A stretch of 64,000 nt of DNA. Source: Dactylorhiza incarnata. Its lineage: Eukaryota > Streptophyta > Magnoliopsida > Asparagales > Orchidaceae. Under the pieces are notes generated by a model. It was not told where the DNA came from, made no database searches, and saw nothing but the letters and a program-made list of their open reading frames with translations. Shown in pieces: positions 53,619 to 63,950 of this stretch; position 1 is the stretch's first letter, and every line of letters begins with the position of its first letter. Where the stretch lies: positions 5,604,001-5,668,000 of the forward strand of contig JAWHQI010000005.1 of the NCBI GenBank assembly GCA_033032865.1. The letters run 5' to 3'. The position numbers and the translations under genes are program-made.

Positions 53619-54253
53619 CAGAGATACGTCGGTTTAAGTTTTTCATGTCGGGAGATATATCGGCGATATTTCATATATCGGGTTTTAATATTTAATTATT
53701 TATACGTGTAATTATATATAAATTTAATCATTTTTTTATTTATAAATATTAATATGTTAATAATTTGATATTTATTGAACTACAAAATTTATCAAACTAA
53801 TATAAACATTTTATAATACAAAAGTAATAATGGTATAATGCGTGAAATAAAGTAAGAGGAAGCATAGAGTCTGAAAGTTTTCGATGACAATGGAAGATAA
53901 GGGAACCTTTAGTCCAGAATTCAAAGATCATGCATGATTGAAGACGATGACAAACTAGAGAAAGTAAGAAAGCCAGAGGAAGGGCAAAAAACAACCTAAA
54001 CAATGAAACAATTTTGGTTTATTGTCTATTAGACCATAGACACTAATTAAAATAAATTAAAAAAAAACAGTCGATAAAATATCGGGATATACCGGCCGAT
54101 ATATCGGTGAATATATCGGTTAATAACAGATATATTGGAGGATATATTCCAAAAGGATATTTTGCAAAATAATATCGGAAACGTGTCCTTTTGTCCATGA
54201 AACTTTTATGTCGGCCGACATGTCGACCATGTCGAAGGATATCCACAACTCTG
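53619..54253. mobile_element. Non-autonomous hAT-like element (copy H4)
   Basis: 635 bp, left end CAGAGATACGTCGG, right end read inward CAGAGTTGTGGATATCC, similar to the other three copies. Subterminal blocks are packed with GATATATCGGCGATAT, CCGATATATCGGTGAATATATCGG and GTCGGCCGACATGTCGACCATGTCG. The 8-bp flanks (ACTGATAT / GTCAAGGC) do not match. It sits exactly where gag, protease and most RT of element D have been lost, so a later deletion through one flank may explain the missing duplication. Confidence 0.7.
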
Positions 54254-55110
54254 GTCAAGGCAATAGAATCATGGCCTAGCCCTAGAACGATTACTGAGGC
54301 TCGGGGATTTCATGGGCTAGCATCCTTTTATCGGCATTTTATTTGGAAATTTAGTACCCTGATTGCCTCTATTACTGATTGTCTGAAAAGGGGGTTATTT
54401 GTTTGGACTGAGGAAGTCGAACGCGCATTTTTATTAATTAAGGAGAAACTCACTTGTGCACCTGTGTTAGCGCTTCCTGATTTTGACAAGATTTTTGAAG
54501 TCGATTGTGACGCGTCTATTATAGGCAATGGCGCAGTTTTGAGTCAGGAGGGTCGACCTATATCATTCTTTCGCGAGAAGCTGAATGATGCGAAGACTAG
54601 AAATGCCGCGTATAACATAGAGTTTTACGCCATCGTTCAGGCTCTCCAACATTGGAGACACTATCTGATTCAGCGAGAGTTTGTGCTGAATACCTGTCAA
54701 GAGGCATTGAAACATCTGAACTCCCAGAAGGAGATCAGACGGCATGCCAAGTGGGCTGCTTACCTGCAGGAGTTCACTTTTCATTTGAAGCACAAACCCG
54801 GCGTCACAAATCGAGTGGCTGACGCACTTAGTCGTCGATCCCACTTACTAGTTACACTACAGCCTTGCATTACGGGCTTAGATTCACAGCGTGACTTATA
54901 TGCCACTGATCCTTTTTTGCGACATTTGGATCTCATGTCTGGGACTGATCCTACTACCCAGTGCGTAGTGAGCGAGAGATATCTGTTTAAGGGCACCACG
55001 CCTTTGCATTTGTGAAGGATATCTGTTTGCGAGCGAGATCTAACAACTTAGATTGTTCGGCACTGTATGACTTGTCAACTATATAAAGGGCACGCACAAA
55101 AAACTGAATT
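54254..55110 (+). pseudogene. Gypsy RT end and RNase H (element D)
   Basis: A 254-codon open stretch to 55015: VKAIESWPSPRTITEARGFH, GLASFYRHFIWKFSTL (RT thumb), RGLFVWTEEVERAFLLIKEK, LPDFDKIFEVDCDASIIGNG (first RNase H Asp), EGRPISFFREKLNDAKTRNA, AYNIEFYAIVQALQHWRHYL (catalytic Glu), EALKHLNSQKEIRRHAKWAA, KPGVTNRVADALSRRSHLL. The hallmark TDH(Q/E) before ALKHL reads NTCQE, so the middle aspartate is lost. An in-frame stop at 55013 ends it before the integrase zinc finger. Its upstream RT with YVDD is absent. Confidence 0.88.
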
Positions 55111-55908
55111 ATACACACCCTTTCCGATACCTGAGAGGTCGTGGGATGATATTTCGATGGATTTTGACTTCCTCGTACTCAGAGGAAAGTCGACTCTATT
55201 TTTGTGGTCGTAGATCATTTTTCAAAAATGGCGCATATTATACCGTGTAGGAAAACTTCTAGTGCTGTACACGTCGCTGAGTATTTTTTTACAGAAATTG
55301 TCTGGTTACATGGTATTCCTAGGTCAATCACTTCTGATAGAGATACTCATTTTATGGGGTATTTTTGGAAAACATTGTGGGCCCGATTGGGAACCAAACT
55401 CGAGTTTAGTAGCGCGTATCACCCTCAGACCGATGGACAGACTGAGGTCATTAATAGGAGTTTGGGGGATCTTCTTAGGTGTTTGACCAGGGAGAATCTG
55501 AAGCAATGGAATCTAATACTGCCACAAGCTGAATTTGCATTCAATAATTCTACTAATCGCCCCACTAATAAATCTCCTTTCGAGATTGTTTACGGGTTCT
55601 CTATACCACATTTATTTGATCGCCACTCACTTCCATCTCATGAACGTATTTCCTTTGATGTGCAAGCTCATATTGATTATTTAAAGGAATTGCATAAAAA
55701 TATCGCTAATAAATTGCGAGTGACTTCTGAAAAATATAAATCCATGGCCGATCCTCACCATCGGGAGTTATACTTTTCAGAAGGAGATTGGGTGTTTGCT
55801 TATTTCAGGAAGCATAGATTCACTCCGGGTACATATCATAAGTTACAGCAGAGAAATTTGGCCCTTTTCAAGTTTGGAAGCGTATCGGTGAGAATGCATA
55901 TCTTCTAG
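55111..55908 (+). pseudogene. Gypsy integrase (element D), core open
   Basis: After a frameshifted zinc-finger region, 234 codons are open (55204-55908): VVVDHFSKMAHIIPCRKT (first catalytic Asp), GIPRSITSDRDTHFMGYFW (second Asp), SSAYHPQTDGQTEVINRSLG (catalytic Glu), QAEFAFNNSTNRPTNKSPFE, IVYGFSIPHLFDR, RELYFSEGDWVFAYFRKHRF. All three DDE residues are present. It would integrate cDNA into chromatin. A frameshift near 55895 separates it from the chromodomain part. Confidence 0.9.
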
Positions 55909-56263
55909 ATTTGCCCGTTGAATTCGGTACTTCGCCGATATTTAACGTGGCCGATCTGACGTCATTCTATGGAGATCCACCTAGTTCCATCCCCAGTCCT
56001 CTTGTTACAGCTCCAGAGATACCGCCCGACTTAGCACCAGTGCAGACGCCCACCACTGAGGAGATAGAGCAGGTTCTTGACGTACGAGAGTTTCGCACTC
56101 GCCACTGGACGTATCAGCGATACTTGGTTTCATGGCAGGGACGAGACATCACAGACAGCTCTTGGATTAGTACTGACGAATTACAGCGACGCCGCCCAGA
56201 TCTCACCGTTGCTAGTTTTTGCGAGTTCTCGTCGGGGTCGAGTTCCATCAACCCCGGGGGAAT
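55905..56263 (+). pseudogene. Chromodomain end of element D polyprotein
   Basis: Reads GENAYLLDLPVEFGTSPIFN, VADLTSFYGDPPSSIPS, a Pro-rich spacer, then EQVLDVREFRTRHWTYQRYL, VSWQGRDITDSSWISTDELQ and RRRPDLTVASFCEF. This is a chromodomain of the chromovirus type: YLVSWQG..DSSW followed by a helix. The frame runs over the LTR start. A purine/C-rich tract CCCCGGGGGAAT precedes the LTR at 56264. Confidence 0.88.
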
Positions 56264-57296
56264 TGATGCATCTTGCGACGCATCATAGTCCTTTCACCAT
56301 TTATTTATTTACGTATGTTATTTCATGTACTAGTTTTGTTATTTGGCTCATCGGTTTGACCACCCGATGAGACCTTGAATAATACGGTCTGGTATTATTA
56401 GTAGTAGGACATTAAAGGCAAGCCTAAATTTATAATTTTAAAAAACATCCAGAAGATTAGGAAAGAATTGAAATTTTTGTGTTTAGGAAACATTTTAAAT
56501 CTGTATTTGGAAACAATATTTGGCAATTCATCAAAAGCACAAAATCAGCCACACTCTCCTTATAATCCACCGTGAAGAAGAGAGGAGAACCGGACAAAGC
56601 AGAGAACGAAAATTTCATTTCTCTTCTCATTGTCGATCGACTCACCACTTTCCTGCCGCCATTGCTATTGATCACCTGCGCCAGAGAAGGAACCCCCGCC
56701 AGCACACCTTCGCACGATTATCTCCACAGTCGTCGTTCCTGCGCCAGAGAAGGAACCCCCGCCAGCACACCTTCGCACGACGATCTCCACAGTCGCCGTC
56801 CCCGCCGATCCTGCCAATCGTCGTTCGTCCATCTGGGACGCGCTCGCCAGGTGGTCATCGACATCAGACCCAATTCCGACGACCTGGGTTGCCTCTCGTG
56901 CCGTCGACTTCGACCCCCTGCTCTGGCCATTTTTTCGAATTGATCAAATATTAAGTACGGGATCTTATTCTTCTCGTGCGCGAAGGGTATGGAGTGAATC
57001 ACTGCTTCGCTCTGTGTTTTGGTATTCTCATTCACTTTCCTTGCATTAGTATAATTTTATGCAGTTCACTTAATTAATTTTTGGGCTTGTTTTTACGTCC
57101 GCACTACTTTTAATATCGTTAATTCATAAATTATTGATTGTAAGTTTTGCTTGTGGCTGTGTTAACCTCGTCTAAGGTTCGACTCGTAAAGCACCTAAGT
57201 GCTCCAACCGAACTAATTTAATGAATCTCTTAAAGTTCAAACGTCGAGATTGATTTCGCGCGCAAATTCGATTTTGGGCACTCTCGGCCTACATCA
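56264..57296 (+). repeat. 3' LTR of element D
   Basis: 1033 bp, TGATGCATCTTG to GGCCTACATCA, highly similar to 52429-53479 with small indels. Target duplicate GTCGA follows. Confidence 0.92.
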
Positions 57297-58050
57297 GTCG
57301 ATTACTTCTCTGCGTGGATCGAGGACAAAGCACTCACGAAGATAATAACCCAGATCGTGAATAACTTCATATGGGAGGAGATTATGTGTCAGCACAGGGT
57401 GCATCTCGCCATCGTAACCAACAACAACCCTTAGTTCGGAAGTCTAGGGTTAGTGGAGTTTTGCGAGCAGGTCGGAACGGACCAACGCTTCGTCTTCGTA
57501 CATCATCCGCGTAGCAACGGGCAGGTTAAGGCAACTAACGAGCTGATTATAAACCTGTTGAAGAAGGTGAAAAAATTGAAGAGAAACTGGGAAGAGCAGC
57601 TTCCTTTAGTTCGAGGGTGACCCGAATTCAACCACCGAAGAAACTCCTTTCAGATTGTCCCACGAATTAGAAGCAGTAATCCCGATGGATTTCGAGGTAA
57701 GGAGTCCTCGTGTGGTTGCAACAGGAGGAGAGGAGGAATGACAACTAGAGAATGAGCAGGCTCAGAGGATTTCTTTAGATCTCATGGAGGAGCTCAAGGG
57801 CTTCGCCAGGATGAAGCAAGAAGAAATTAAGTGAAGGGTGGTCAAGCATCTCGACAAGCGCGTCAGAATCAAGGAATTCCAGAATGAGGAATTGTTCTTG
57901 AAGAAGGTCGACGCTGCCGGGAGATTGGCCGCCATCGGGAAACTCAACCTAAACTGGGAAGGGACGTATTTTGGCACGCAAAGCGCTTCAAAGTGGTTGC
58001 AACTGCCTATCAACCAAGGCGAGGACCTCTGAAACACTTGGAGCAGTGAT
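57297..58050 (+). pseudogene. Tat integrase core and C-terminus
   Basis: Continues the Tat sense after element D: YFSAWIEDKALTKIITQIVN, FVHHPRSNGQVKATNELIIN (the catalytic Glu position of the usual QANGQ.E reads Lys-Ala here), KKLKRNWEEQLP, then a 64-codon open frame (57838-58032) with KRVRIKEFQNEELFLKKVDA, AGRLAAIGKLNLNWEGTYF and a final NTWSSDDLKRY. These are the Tat/Ogre C-terminal signatures. Several stops. Confidence 0.85.
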
Positions 58051-58249
58051 GACCTGAAAAGGTATTAGCCATGAAAACCTCGCCTTTGGGGCGCCTGAGG
58101 TAAATCTTTGTAATACGTATTCCGCGCAAAATTTATAAAACAATTTGATTTACTTAAATCTAACAAACTTTCTATTATATTTGTCGTCCCCTTCTCCTGT
58201 AATAACACGACAACAAACGAACACCTCTAATTCTGCAAGATGTCGGTCG

Positions 58250-58860
58250 AACCATCGGGCGTAGCCCATGGCCATAGTCCATCTCGCTAGGGACCCCGCA
58301 AACATGTGGAAGTTGGGAGTGTGTTGACCCTAAGTCCAGCCTAGGGATGTGATACGACGATCAGATCATCTATAGTCTGACTCGTCGGGGGCCTGCGAAC
58401 ATGTGGAAATCGGGAGTATGTTAACCATAAGTCCAACCTGGGGTTACGACGCGACGTTCAGCTCGCCTATAGTGCGCCTAGCCAAGGGCCCTGCGGTCAT
58501 ACGACAGTCGGGGGTGTGTTGACCTTAAGTCCAGCCTGGGGCTGCGACACAACGTTCAGCTCTCCTATAATCCACCTCACTAGTGGCCCCAAGGACATGT
58601 GGCAGCCAGGAGTGTGTTGACCTTAAGTCTAGCCTGGAGCTGCGACGCGACGTTCAGCTCACCTATAGTCAACCTCGTCGGGGGCCAAGCGGACAGGTGG
58701 CAGCCAGGAGTGTGTTGACCTTAAGTCTAGCCAGGGTTGTGACGCAACGTTCAGCTCGCCTATAGTCCACCTCGCCAGAGGCCCAGTGGACATGCGGCAG
58801 TCGAGAGTATGTTGACCTTAAGTATTGCCTGGGGAGGCGACGCGGCTTTCAACTCGCATA
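58250..58860 (+). repeat. 97-98-bp tandem repeat array in the Tat 3' untranslated region
   Basis: The phrase (G/A)TGTT(G/A)ACC..AAGTC recurs at 58321, 58418, 58516, 58614, 58712 and 58809, i.e. every 97-98 bp; each unit also carries TTCAGCTCGCCTATAGT and GGACATGTGGCAG. About six units, the first and last partial. It lies between the end of pol and the 3' LTR, where Tat/Ogre elements are known to carry tandem repeats that can seed satellite DNA. Not coding. Confidence 0.92.
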
Positions 58861-58943
58861 TTTATAGAGACCACCCAGCTCGCCGAGTCCTGGGCCTCGT
58901 ACATTTTTTTGACCTCGTTAATCAGCCCTAAAAAAGTGGGAAT

Positions 58944-59410
58944 TGTGTGCAACTCGTACTTGGAAAATCAAGAGGGAATTACCAAAATACCCTCACTGAG
59001 GATAGCTCGTCATCACCTTGCTTGTAACTCGTGGTCACCTCATTGGGTAGCACAACACAGCTCGCCAGACATCGAGATCAGCTCGTCACAGCTTGTCGGC
59101 AACCCATTTAAGATCGCACGGGAGTGGGGCCCCACACGAGACCTATAAATACGACCCAATGTCGAGGCGAAAGGCAATGCCACAAGCCTATAGGAGGCCT
59201 AGTCTAGAACTCACAAGCTCTCTAGTGCACGCTTGGAACCTGCATCTTCCCCTAACCTAGCACATTGTTTGGTTCCTGAGTGGGAGTTACTATGCACTCC
59301 CGGGTGTGCAGCGGGACCTTCTAGTTATGGTTAGCCGATATTGGAGTCGTTCGAGTAGCATGATCCCTTGTCTCCTTATTCATGCTCTCAGTTATGTGGT
59401 TTCTACTTAA
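58944..59410 (+). repeat. 3' LTR of the Tat/Ogre element (end cut)
   Basis: Starts about TGTGTGCAACTCGTAC after a purine tract AAAAAAGTGGGA. Parallels the 5' LTR up to about GTGGTTTCTAC at 59405, then similarity stops; the last ~70 bp expected are missing. It carries about 55 bp more than the 5' LTR around 59185-59255. TATAAATA at 59144-59151. No target duplication could be tested. Confidence 0.75.
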
Positions 59411-60130
59411 AATCAGAAATCGGTCTACATAACTATGGTTCCAACTTTTTGAAACTAGTACCGACCCATGTACCCAAAGTCAATAACCAAAGCCGAGCCA
59501 ACAAAAGATTTCAATTTGGTTCTCAGTTCTACCTAGTTACTTCATGTTGCTCATTAGACCGATAGAGCAAGTTGCAAGTAAATTGTAATAAATAGATTGA
59601 CCCAAAATCTAATATTGTGGACTTGAATTTTGCCGACACATTAGTCATATAAACAATATATACTCATATGACAATAAAAATTAGTTTTACTATGGTAAAT
59701 TTAAAGGAAGTTTAGCATGTTATTATCATTCAATGATTCAAAAATTTGAATCTATTAACAAGAATGTTAATATTGATGTATATTTCGAATTAAATGGTAA
59801 ACATTAATTATTAATTGTTAACAATATGTATTAAATATTAACTACTGTATGCTACTTAAATTTTTAATCAAATATCAATTCTTTCCAATTTGGTTCCATG
59901 TTTTTTTGGAACCAAAACCAAACATGAGAATCACCGGAAGTGACTCTGATTGATTGGTTCTGGGTTGATCGTTAGTTCTCTAGTTATTTTTGTACACTCA
60001 GAATGAGTAGTAAGACATCGAGAAAGTTTCTATTCAGGGTTTCAAGGGTTCAAGAATAAATGTGGATTCTTTATTCTCCAACGCAACCAACATAAATACT
60101 TCATGTATCTTTTAAGCAATTGCATCTACT
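59411..60130. other. AT-rich sequence with paired GGTTCCA/GGAACC motifs, no gene
   Basis: About 720 bp. Near the left TATGGTTCCAACTTTTTGAAAC and near the right TTGGTTCCATGTTTTTTTGG, plus CCAATTGATTGGTTCTGGGTT-like motifs, suggest the degraded subterminal repeats of another small DNA element, perhaps the one that cut the Tat LTR. The ends and duplication are not recoverable by eye. No coding signal. Confidence 0.35.
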
Positions 60131-60440
60131 TCAGCCTGCATGCCCCATCCACCGCCTTGTGTGGCCCTCAAGCCCAAAATAATGGTCGCACCATCTTTCT
60201 TGATGATGTATGTATATTCATATCCATCGTTCTCCTTCCAATCAAACTGGAATGGGTTATCAACAGGATATGAAAAGCATCGATTTGAGTTACATCACAC
60301 TACACCTCGTCTATGTATTTATTTCCCAATAGAAAATTGCACAAGCGTCTCCATGATCGGTCAATTGGACCTTGATTTTTCTATAGAAACCAGCATCATC
60401 GTCATACTCATCATCTTAATGTAACCGATCTACTTTTTTC
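60130..60440 (-). pseudogene. Unidentified coding-like fragment
   Basis: The minus strand gives PFQFDWKENDGYEYTYIIKK and DGATIILGLRATQGGGWGMQ ending AEVDAIA and a stop, and further along DEYDDDAGFYRKIKVQLTDH and DACAIFYWEINT in other frames. The residue mix looks like a former host exon rather than a transposon, but I do not recognise the family. Part of it is repeated at 61404-61470. Frameshifts suggest a pseudogene. Confidence 0.35.
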
Positions 60441-60656
60441 ACTGGAAGTAAATTTGGATGCAGCATCCTCACTGACAAGATTTTCCACCTTTGCATATGT
60501 TGACTAAATCATTATCAGTTTAATATTACTGCTTATTTTATGTGTTATGTTTCTCGTCTTATTTATTTTTTATCCTGGCCCGTGTATATATGGAACGAGG
60601 ATGTTATATTCTTACCCCAATCTATAATTGAAGTAGTTTTTTTATCTCGACTTGGC
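60350..60656 (+). repeat. First copy of a ~305-bp direct repeat with Copia-type LTR
   Basis: 60350-60656 matches 61404-61707 in direct orientation, offset about 1053 bp. It joins part of the unidentified coding-like fragment to a 150-bp LTR-like unit (TGTTGACTAAATC at 60498 to TTATCTCGA at 60650). After the LTR end only CTTGG of the PBS remains, then the sequence departs. This looks like a segmental duplication that carried host DNA and an LTR together. Confidence 0.75.
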
Positions 60657-61003
60657 TATAAAGATTGCATTTTCAAACTTACAACCATTAATAATAAAAT
60701 TGCTTGCCTTTCCTCTTGTGGTACACTTCATATGAAATATTTGAGGCCCTGTGTTATGGGCTTGGATCGTTGCCGATCTGGACCGTGTGTGAGGACCCGA
60801 AGAGGAGGAAGAACCCCACGTTTGGGAGGAACCCATGGTGAAGGCCGTCGTGAAGAGGGAGGGAGGCAGAGAAGGAATCGAGAGGGAGAGAAGAAGAGGC
60901 GGGAGGTCGACGAACTCCTAGCGGAAGGCGATAGCGGCGCTGCACGGCGACAGCGATGGCGCTAGGGAGCGGCGCTAGTTAGGGCGTCACGGCTGGGCGA
61001 GGG

Positions 61004-61055
<52 letters not shown>

Positions 61056-61403
61056 GGGTTTAGAGAGAGAGAGAGGGATTTGAGGATAATTTCTTGCTTG
61101 CCTTTTCCTTCACACCCAACCGGACCATATAGGTCCACAACCCACCAAAACGAACCGGCTCGGTCCGAACATTAAAAACCAGACATAAGGTTCACGCCCC
61201 TCACCTGGGCTTACTACAAGTGAGAACAAACATCTGAAATAAAAAGCACTAAGAAAATAACATAGCAACGTCAGGTGGCTTCAGTTGGTTGGCGACGTCG
61301 GTAGGTGCGCCCCCAATATGGATCCGTCGCTTCGAGTGCCGTAACACCCTGATCATCTTCCATTGTTGAAGTATTCAAGATTCACCTCACCACTAATAGT
61401 TCT
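60657..61403. other. Spacer between direct repeats with GA microsatellite
   Basis: About 750 bp. 60770-60960 is GC-rich with an open frame of Arg/Glu-rich low-complexity sequence (GREGIERERR) that I do not trust as a gene. 61011-61047 is a (GA)n microsatellite of about 18 units, continued by imperfect GA. The rest is unremarkable. Confidence 0.6.
61011..61047 (+). repeat. (GA)n microsatellite
   Basis: About 18 uninterrupted GA units, followed by imperfect GA repeats up to about 61080. Confidence 0.95.
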
Positions 61404-61995
61404 ACATGATCGGTCAACTGGACCTTGATTTTTCCATAGAAACCAGCATCATCATCATACTCATCATCTTAATGTAAACGATCTACTCTTTTCACTGGAA
61501 GTAAATTTGGATGCAGCATCCTGAGTGACAAGATTTTCCACCTTTGCATATGTTGACTAAATCATTGTCAGTTGAATAATACTACTTATTTTTTATGTGC
61601 TATGTTTCTCGTCTTATTTTTTTATTCTTGCCCGTGTATATAAGGAACGAGGATGTTATATTCTTACCCCAATCTATAATTGAAGTGTTTTTTTATCTCA
61701 ACTTGGTATCAGAGCAAGTGGAGCACTCTCGATCCTTTTTTTCCACTTCCGTTTCGCTCCATCTCGATCATCGCCCTTCCCTGCAGCCCCTCCGTCTCTC
61801 ATCAGCCTCTCACCTATGTAGAAGTCCAATTGTCCCTAAGCAGTCCCGCCGGTTTCGCAGAAAGCATGCAGAAGCTTCGGTTCCTCCAACTCGCATAAGT
61901 TTCATTCCATCCACCAAGCATAAAACTCACAGAGGCTCGCAGACCCTACTAGCTTCCTCGCAGAAGGCCTGCAACACCTCCCGCTCCCATCCAGC

Positions 61996-62115
61996 GGGAC
62001 TCTAATCGTTAGTCACCCCTCCAGCGGCAGGAGGTCAGGTCTCTAGCTATTTTGTGGGACTCTAATCGTTAGTCACCCCTCCAGCGGCAGGAGGTCAGGT
62101 CTCTAGCTATTTTGT
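61996..62115 (+). repeat. Perfect 60-bp tandem duplication in the Copia 3 leader
   Basis: The 60 bases starting GGGACTCTAATCG at 61996 and ending CTAGCTATTTTGT at 62055 are repeated without any difference at 62056-62115. The surrounding element is old and decayed, so an exact copy implies a recent event or an assembly error. Confidence 0.95.
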
Positions 62116-62249
62116 CCTACTGGGCAGCCATCGAAGACGTCAATGGGAGCATCCTATGTTATCCCCTCCGACGGATCTTAATTTAAGGGCTCATAGGATG
62201 AGGTAATAACACATCAGTTTTTTTTGCCGTTATATTACGTTCATCCATC

Positions 62250-63410
62250 TACATGGGAGATTGCTCGGCTTCTTCGTCCAGTATTCAGGTTTTGTCGACG
62301 AGTTACCTTATTCAGAGCCATGGACACTCTGGATCACTGAAGATTACTATAGTAGCATTGGATGGCACCAATTATCATGAATGGTCATGGCGGCCCAACA
62401 TGTAATCCACGGTCACTAGCTATATAGGTATATTGATGGGACAACAGTTCAACCACAACGAACTAACCCTTCATGAAAGAAGTAGGATACGAATTATTCA
62501 TTGGTGGTCTTATGGTTAATCCATTCAATGCCCCCCCCCCCCTCTACAGCAGTTACATGCTCATGGAGTTCCCACAAGATTTGGACATGTGTCCCACGAA
62601 ACTTACTCGCAAATTGGTGGCTAAATGCAGATCTATGAGCTCACTCGTCGTTTCTTGGAGCTGAAGCAAAGACCATTGTCGGTGTCGGCCTATTGCTCTG
62701 AATTTGAACGTCTCTATCAAGATCTAAACTATTTTAATGAATTTATTCCAGTACGCACTATTGATACCGTCAAATTTTAGAAGGAAAAAAGATTGTTTTC
62801 GGGTGAATGTCTTCCTTATGGTCCTCAACATGGAGTTTGACATTGTTTGTACTAACGTCCTACATCGTGAGCCCTTCCCTCTCTTCAGAAAATGTTCAGC
62901 ATGATCTTGACTGATGAGGACCGTCGTCGTTCTCTTAGCTTCGTCACGACGACAGATCACTCCACTCTTGTTGGGATCCGTCGTGGGCCACCCAACCCTA
63001 TTACTCCTCGTACATGTATGTCGTTACGGAAGAAAAGTCCATGCTCGAGTATCTTGCTATTGTCTGCATCATCTTTCTCCCCTGGTAGGAAGGCAGGTGA
63101 CCATGGTCAGAGCAACAATCACTGAGGCGACTGGCAGTCTAGTTCTCGTTCACAGTATCTACCCATGCAAGTGAGTTATATGAGGACATGTTGCGTTCTC
63201 ACTCAGATTCTTCGACTACTAATCTACTAATTCCCCTGCTACCTTTGCCATTTCAAATATCTATAGTGCCCAGGTTGCATATATATCTTGATCCAGCTGG
63301 ATCATATATTTTGTTGTCATTGATCATATGACCGGATCTACCTCAAATTTTACCTCTTATACACACCTCTCTGCTCGCGATCAAGTTATTGCGTTTGAAA
63401 TTTTATTCAG
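62250..63410 (+). pseudogene. Copia 3 gag and protease remnants
   Basis: Readable islands: SGSLKITIVALDGTNYHEWS (about 62325-62385), LVVSWS (62648), SEFERLYQDLNYFNEFI-like (62695-62750), VFLMVLNMEFDIV (62806-62850), FSMILTDEDRRRSLSF (62892), TDHSTLVGIRRGPP, then protease VIDHMTGSTSNFTSYTHLSA (63315-63375). A C-run of ten at 62531-62540. Frame changes between nearly every island. Confidence 0.75.
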
Positions 63411-63950
63411 GTGATTGTCACACAATTTAGAGAAGTTATTCGAGTCATGTGTAGAGATAATGGTGGTGAGTACGATGACAAAAGGTTGTTTGGAATGTAT
63501 CTTCCTAATCACAGGATTATTCACTAGACTACTTGTGTCTATACATCCACTCAAAATGGGGCAGCTAAATGAAAAAAGGTGTTGCCTATTGTCTGTTGGT
63601 TATTATGCATCTTCTCAAATCCCACTGGGGTGATATTGTTTTGATCGTAGGCTATCTTATTAATCGTCTCCCAAAACATTTTCTCTAGTATGTTAATACT
63701 CTTGAGCGATTTTCCACTAGATACTCCGTTCACATCTCATCTTTCCTTTCGCATATTTGGGTGTCTGTTTTGTTCACGTTCATCAACCAAATCCTGGCAA
63801 GCTATATGGTCGCTCTCTAAAATGTGCTTTTTGTTGGATACTCTTCCACCACCAAGGAACGATGTTACGCTCTCCTTCATGTCGTTTCTTCTATACAGTA
63901 GATGTCACATTTCGTTAGGGCGAGTCTTACTTTGGTCCCCTTCAAAGGGA
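63411..63950 (+). pseudogene. Copia 3 integrase remnant
   Basis: Islands VTQFREVIRVMCRDNGGEYD (about 63415-63475), TSTQNGAA (63543), HLLKSHWGDIVLIVGYLINR (63609-63668), CAFCWILFHHQG and DVTFR (63902). The DNGGEY catalytic aspartate block is present; the core before it is missing. It continues off the window. Confidence 0.75.

Larger units (their letters stand above)
52429..57296 (+). mobile_element. Plus-strand chromovirus Gypsy (element D), internally deleted
   Basis: 5' LTR 52429-53479, PBS TGGTATCAGAGC at 53483-53494, 3' LTR 56264-57296, exact 5-bp flanks GTCGA at 52424-52428 and 57297-57301. The LTRs start TGATGCATC and end CTACATCA. Inside: a short leader, an hAT-like element (53619-54253), then RT end, RNase H, integrase and chromodomain. 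Gag, protease and most of RT are absent. It interrupts the Tat integrase at VMVD|YFSAWIEDKALTK, which reads straight across. Confidence 0.93.
33310..59410 (+). mobile_element. Tat/Ogre-lineage Gypsy retrotransposon, split by three nested blocks
   Basis: Plus-strand pieces occur in the correct order: 5' LTR (33310-33790), PBS, gag leader (33792-34147), RT (41330-41882), archaeal-type RNase H and integrase start (50928-52428), integrase end (57302-58050), 97-98-bp tandem array (58250-58860), 3' LTR (58944-59410). Gag core, protease and the start of RT are missing, lost with the block 34148-41329. Both other blocks leave the element's reading continuous, and the last one has an exact 5-bp duplication. 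The second RNase H and 3' tandem array are traits of this lineage. The span is inferred from order and LTR pairing; the two LTRs are diverged and the 3' LTR end is cut. Confidence 0.75.

Noticed and set aside
60754..60965. Arg/Glu-rich frame near the GA microsatellite as a coding exon
   Set aside because: Low-complexity purine-rich DNA; no domain, no splice logic.
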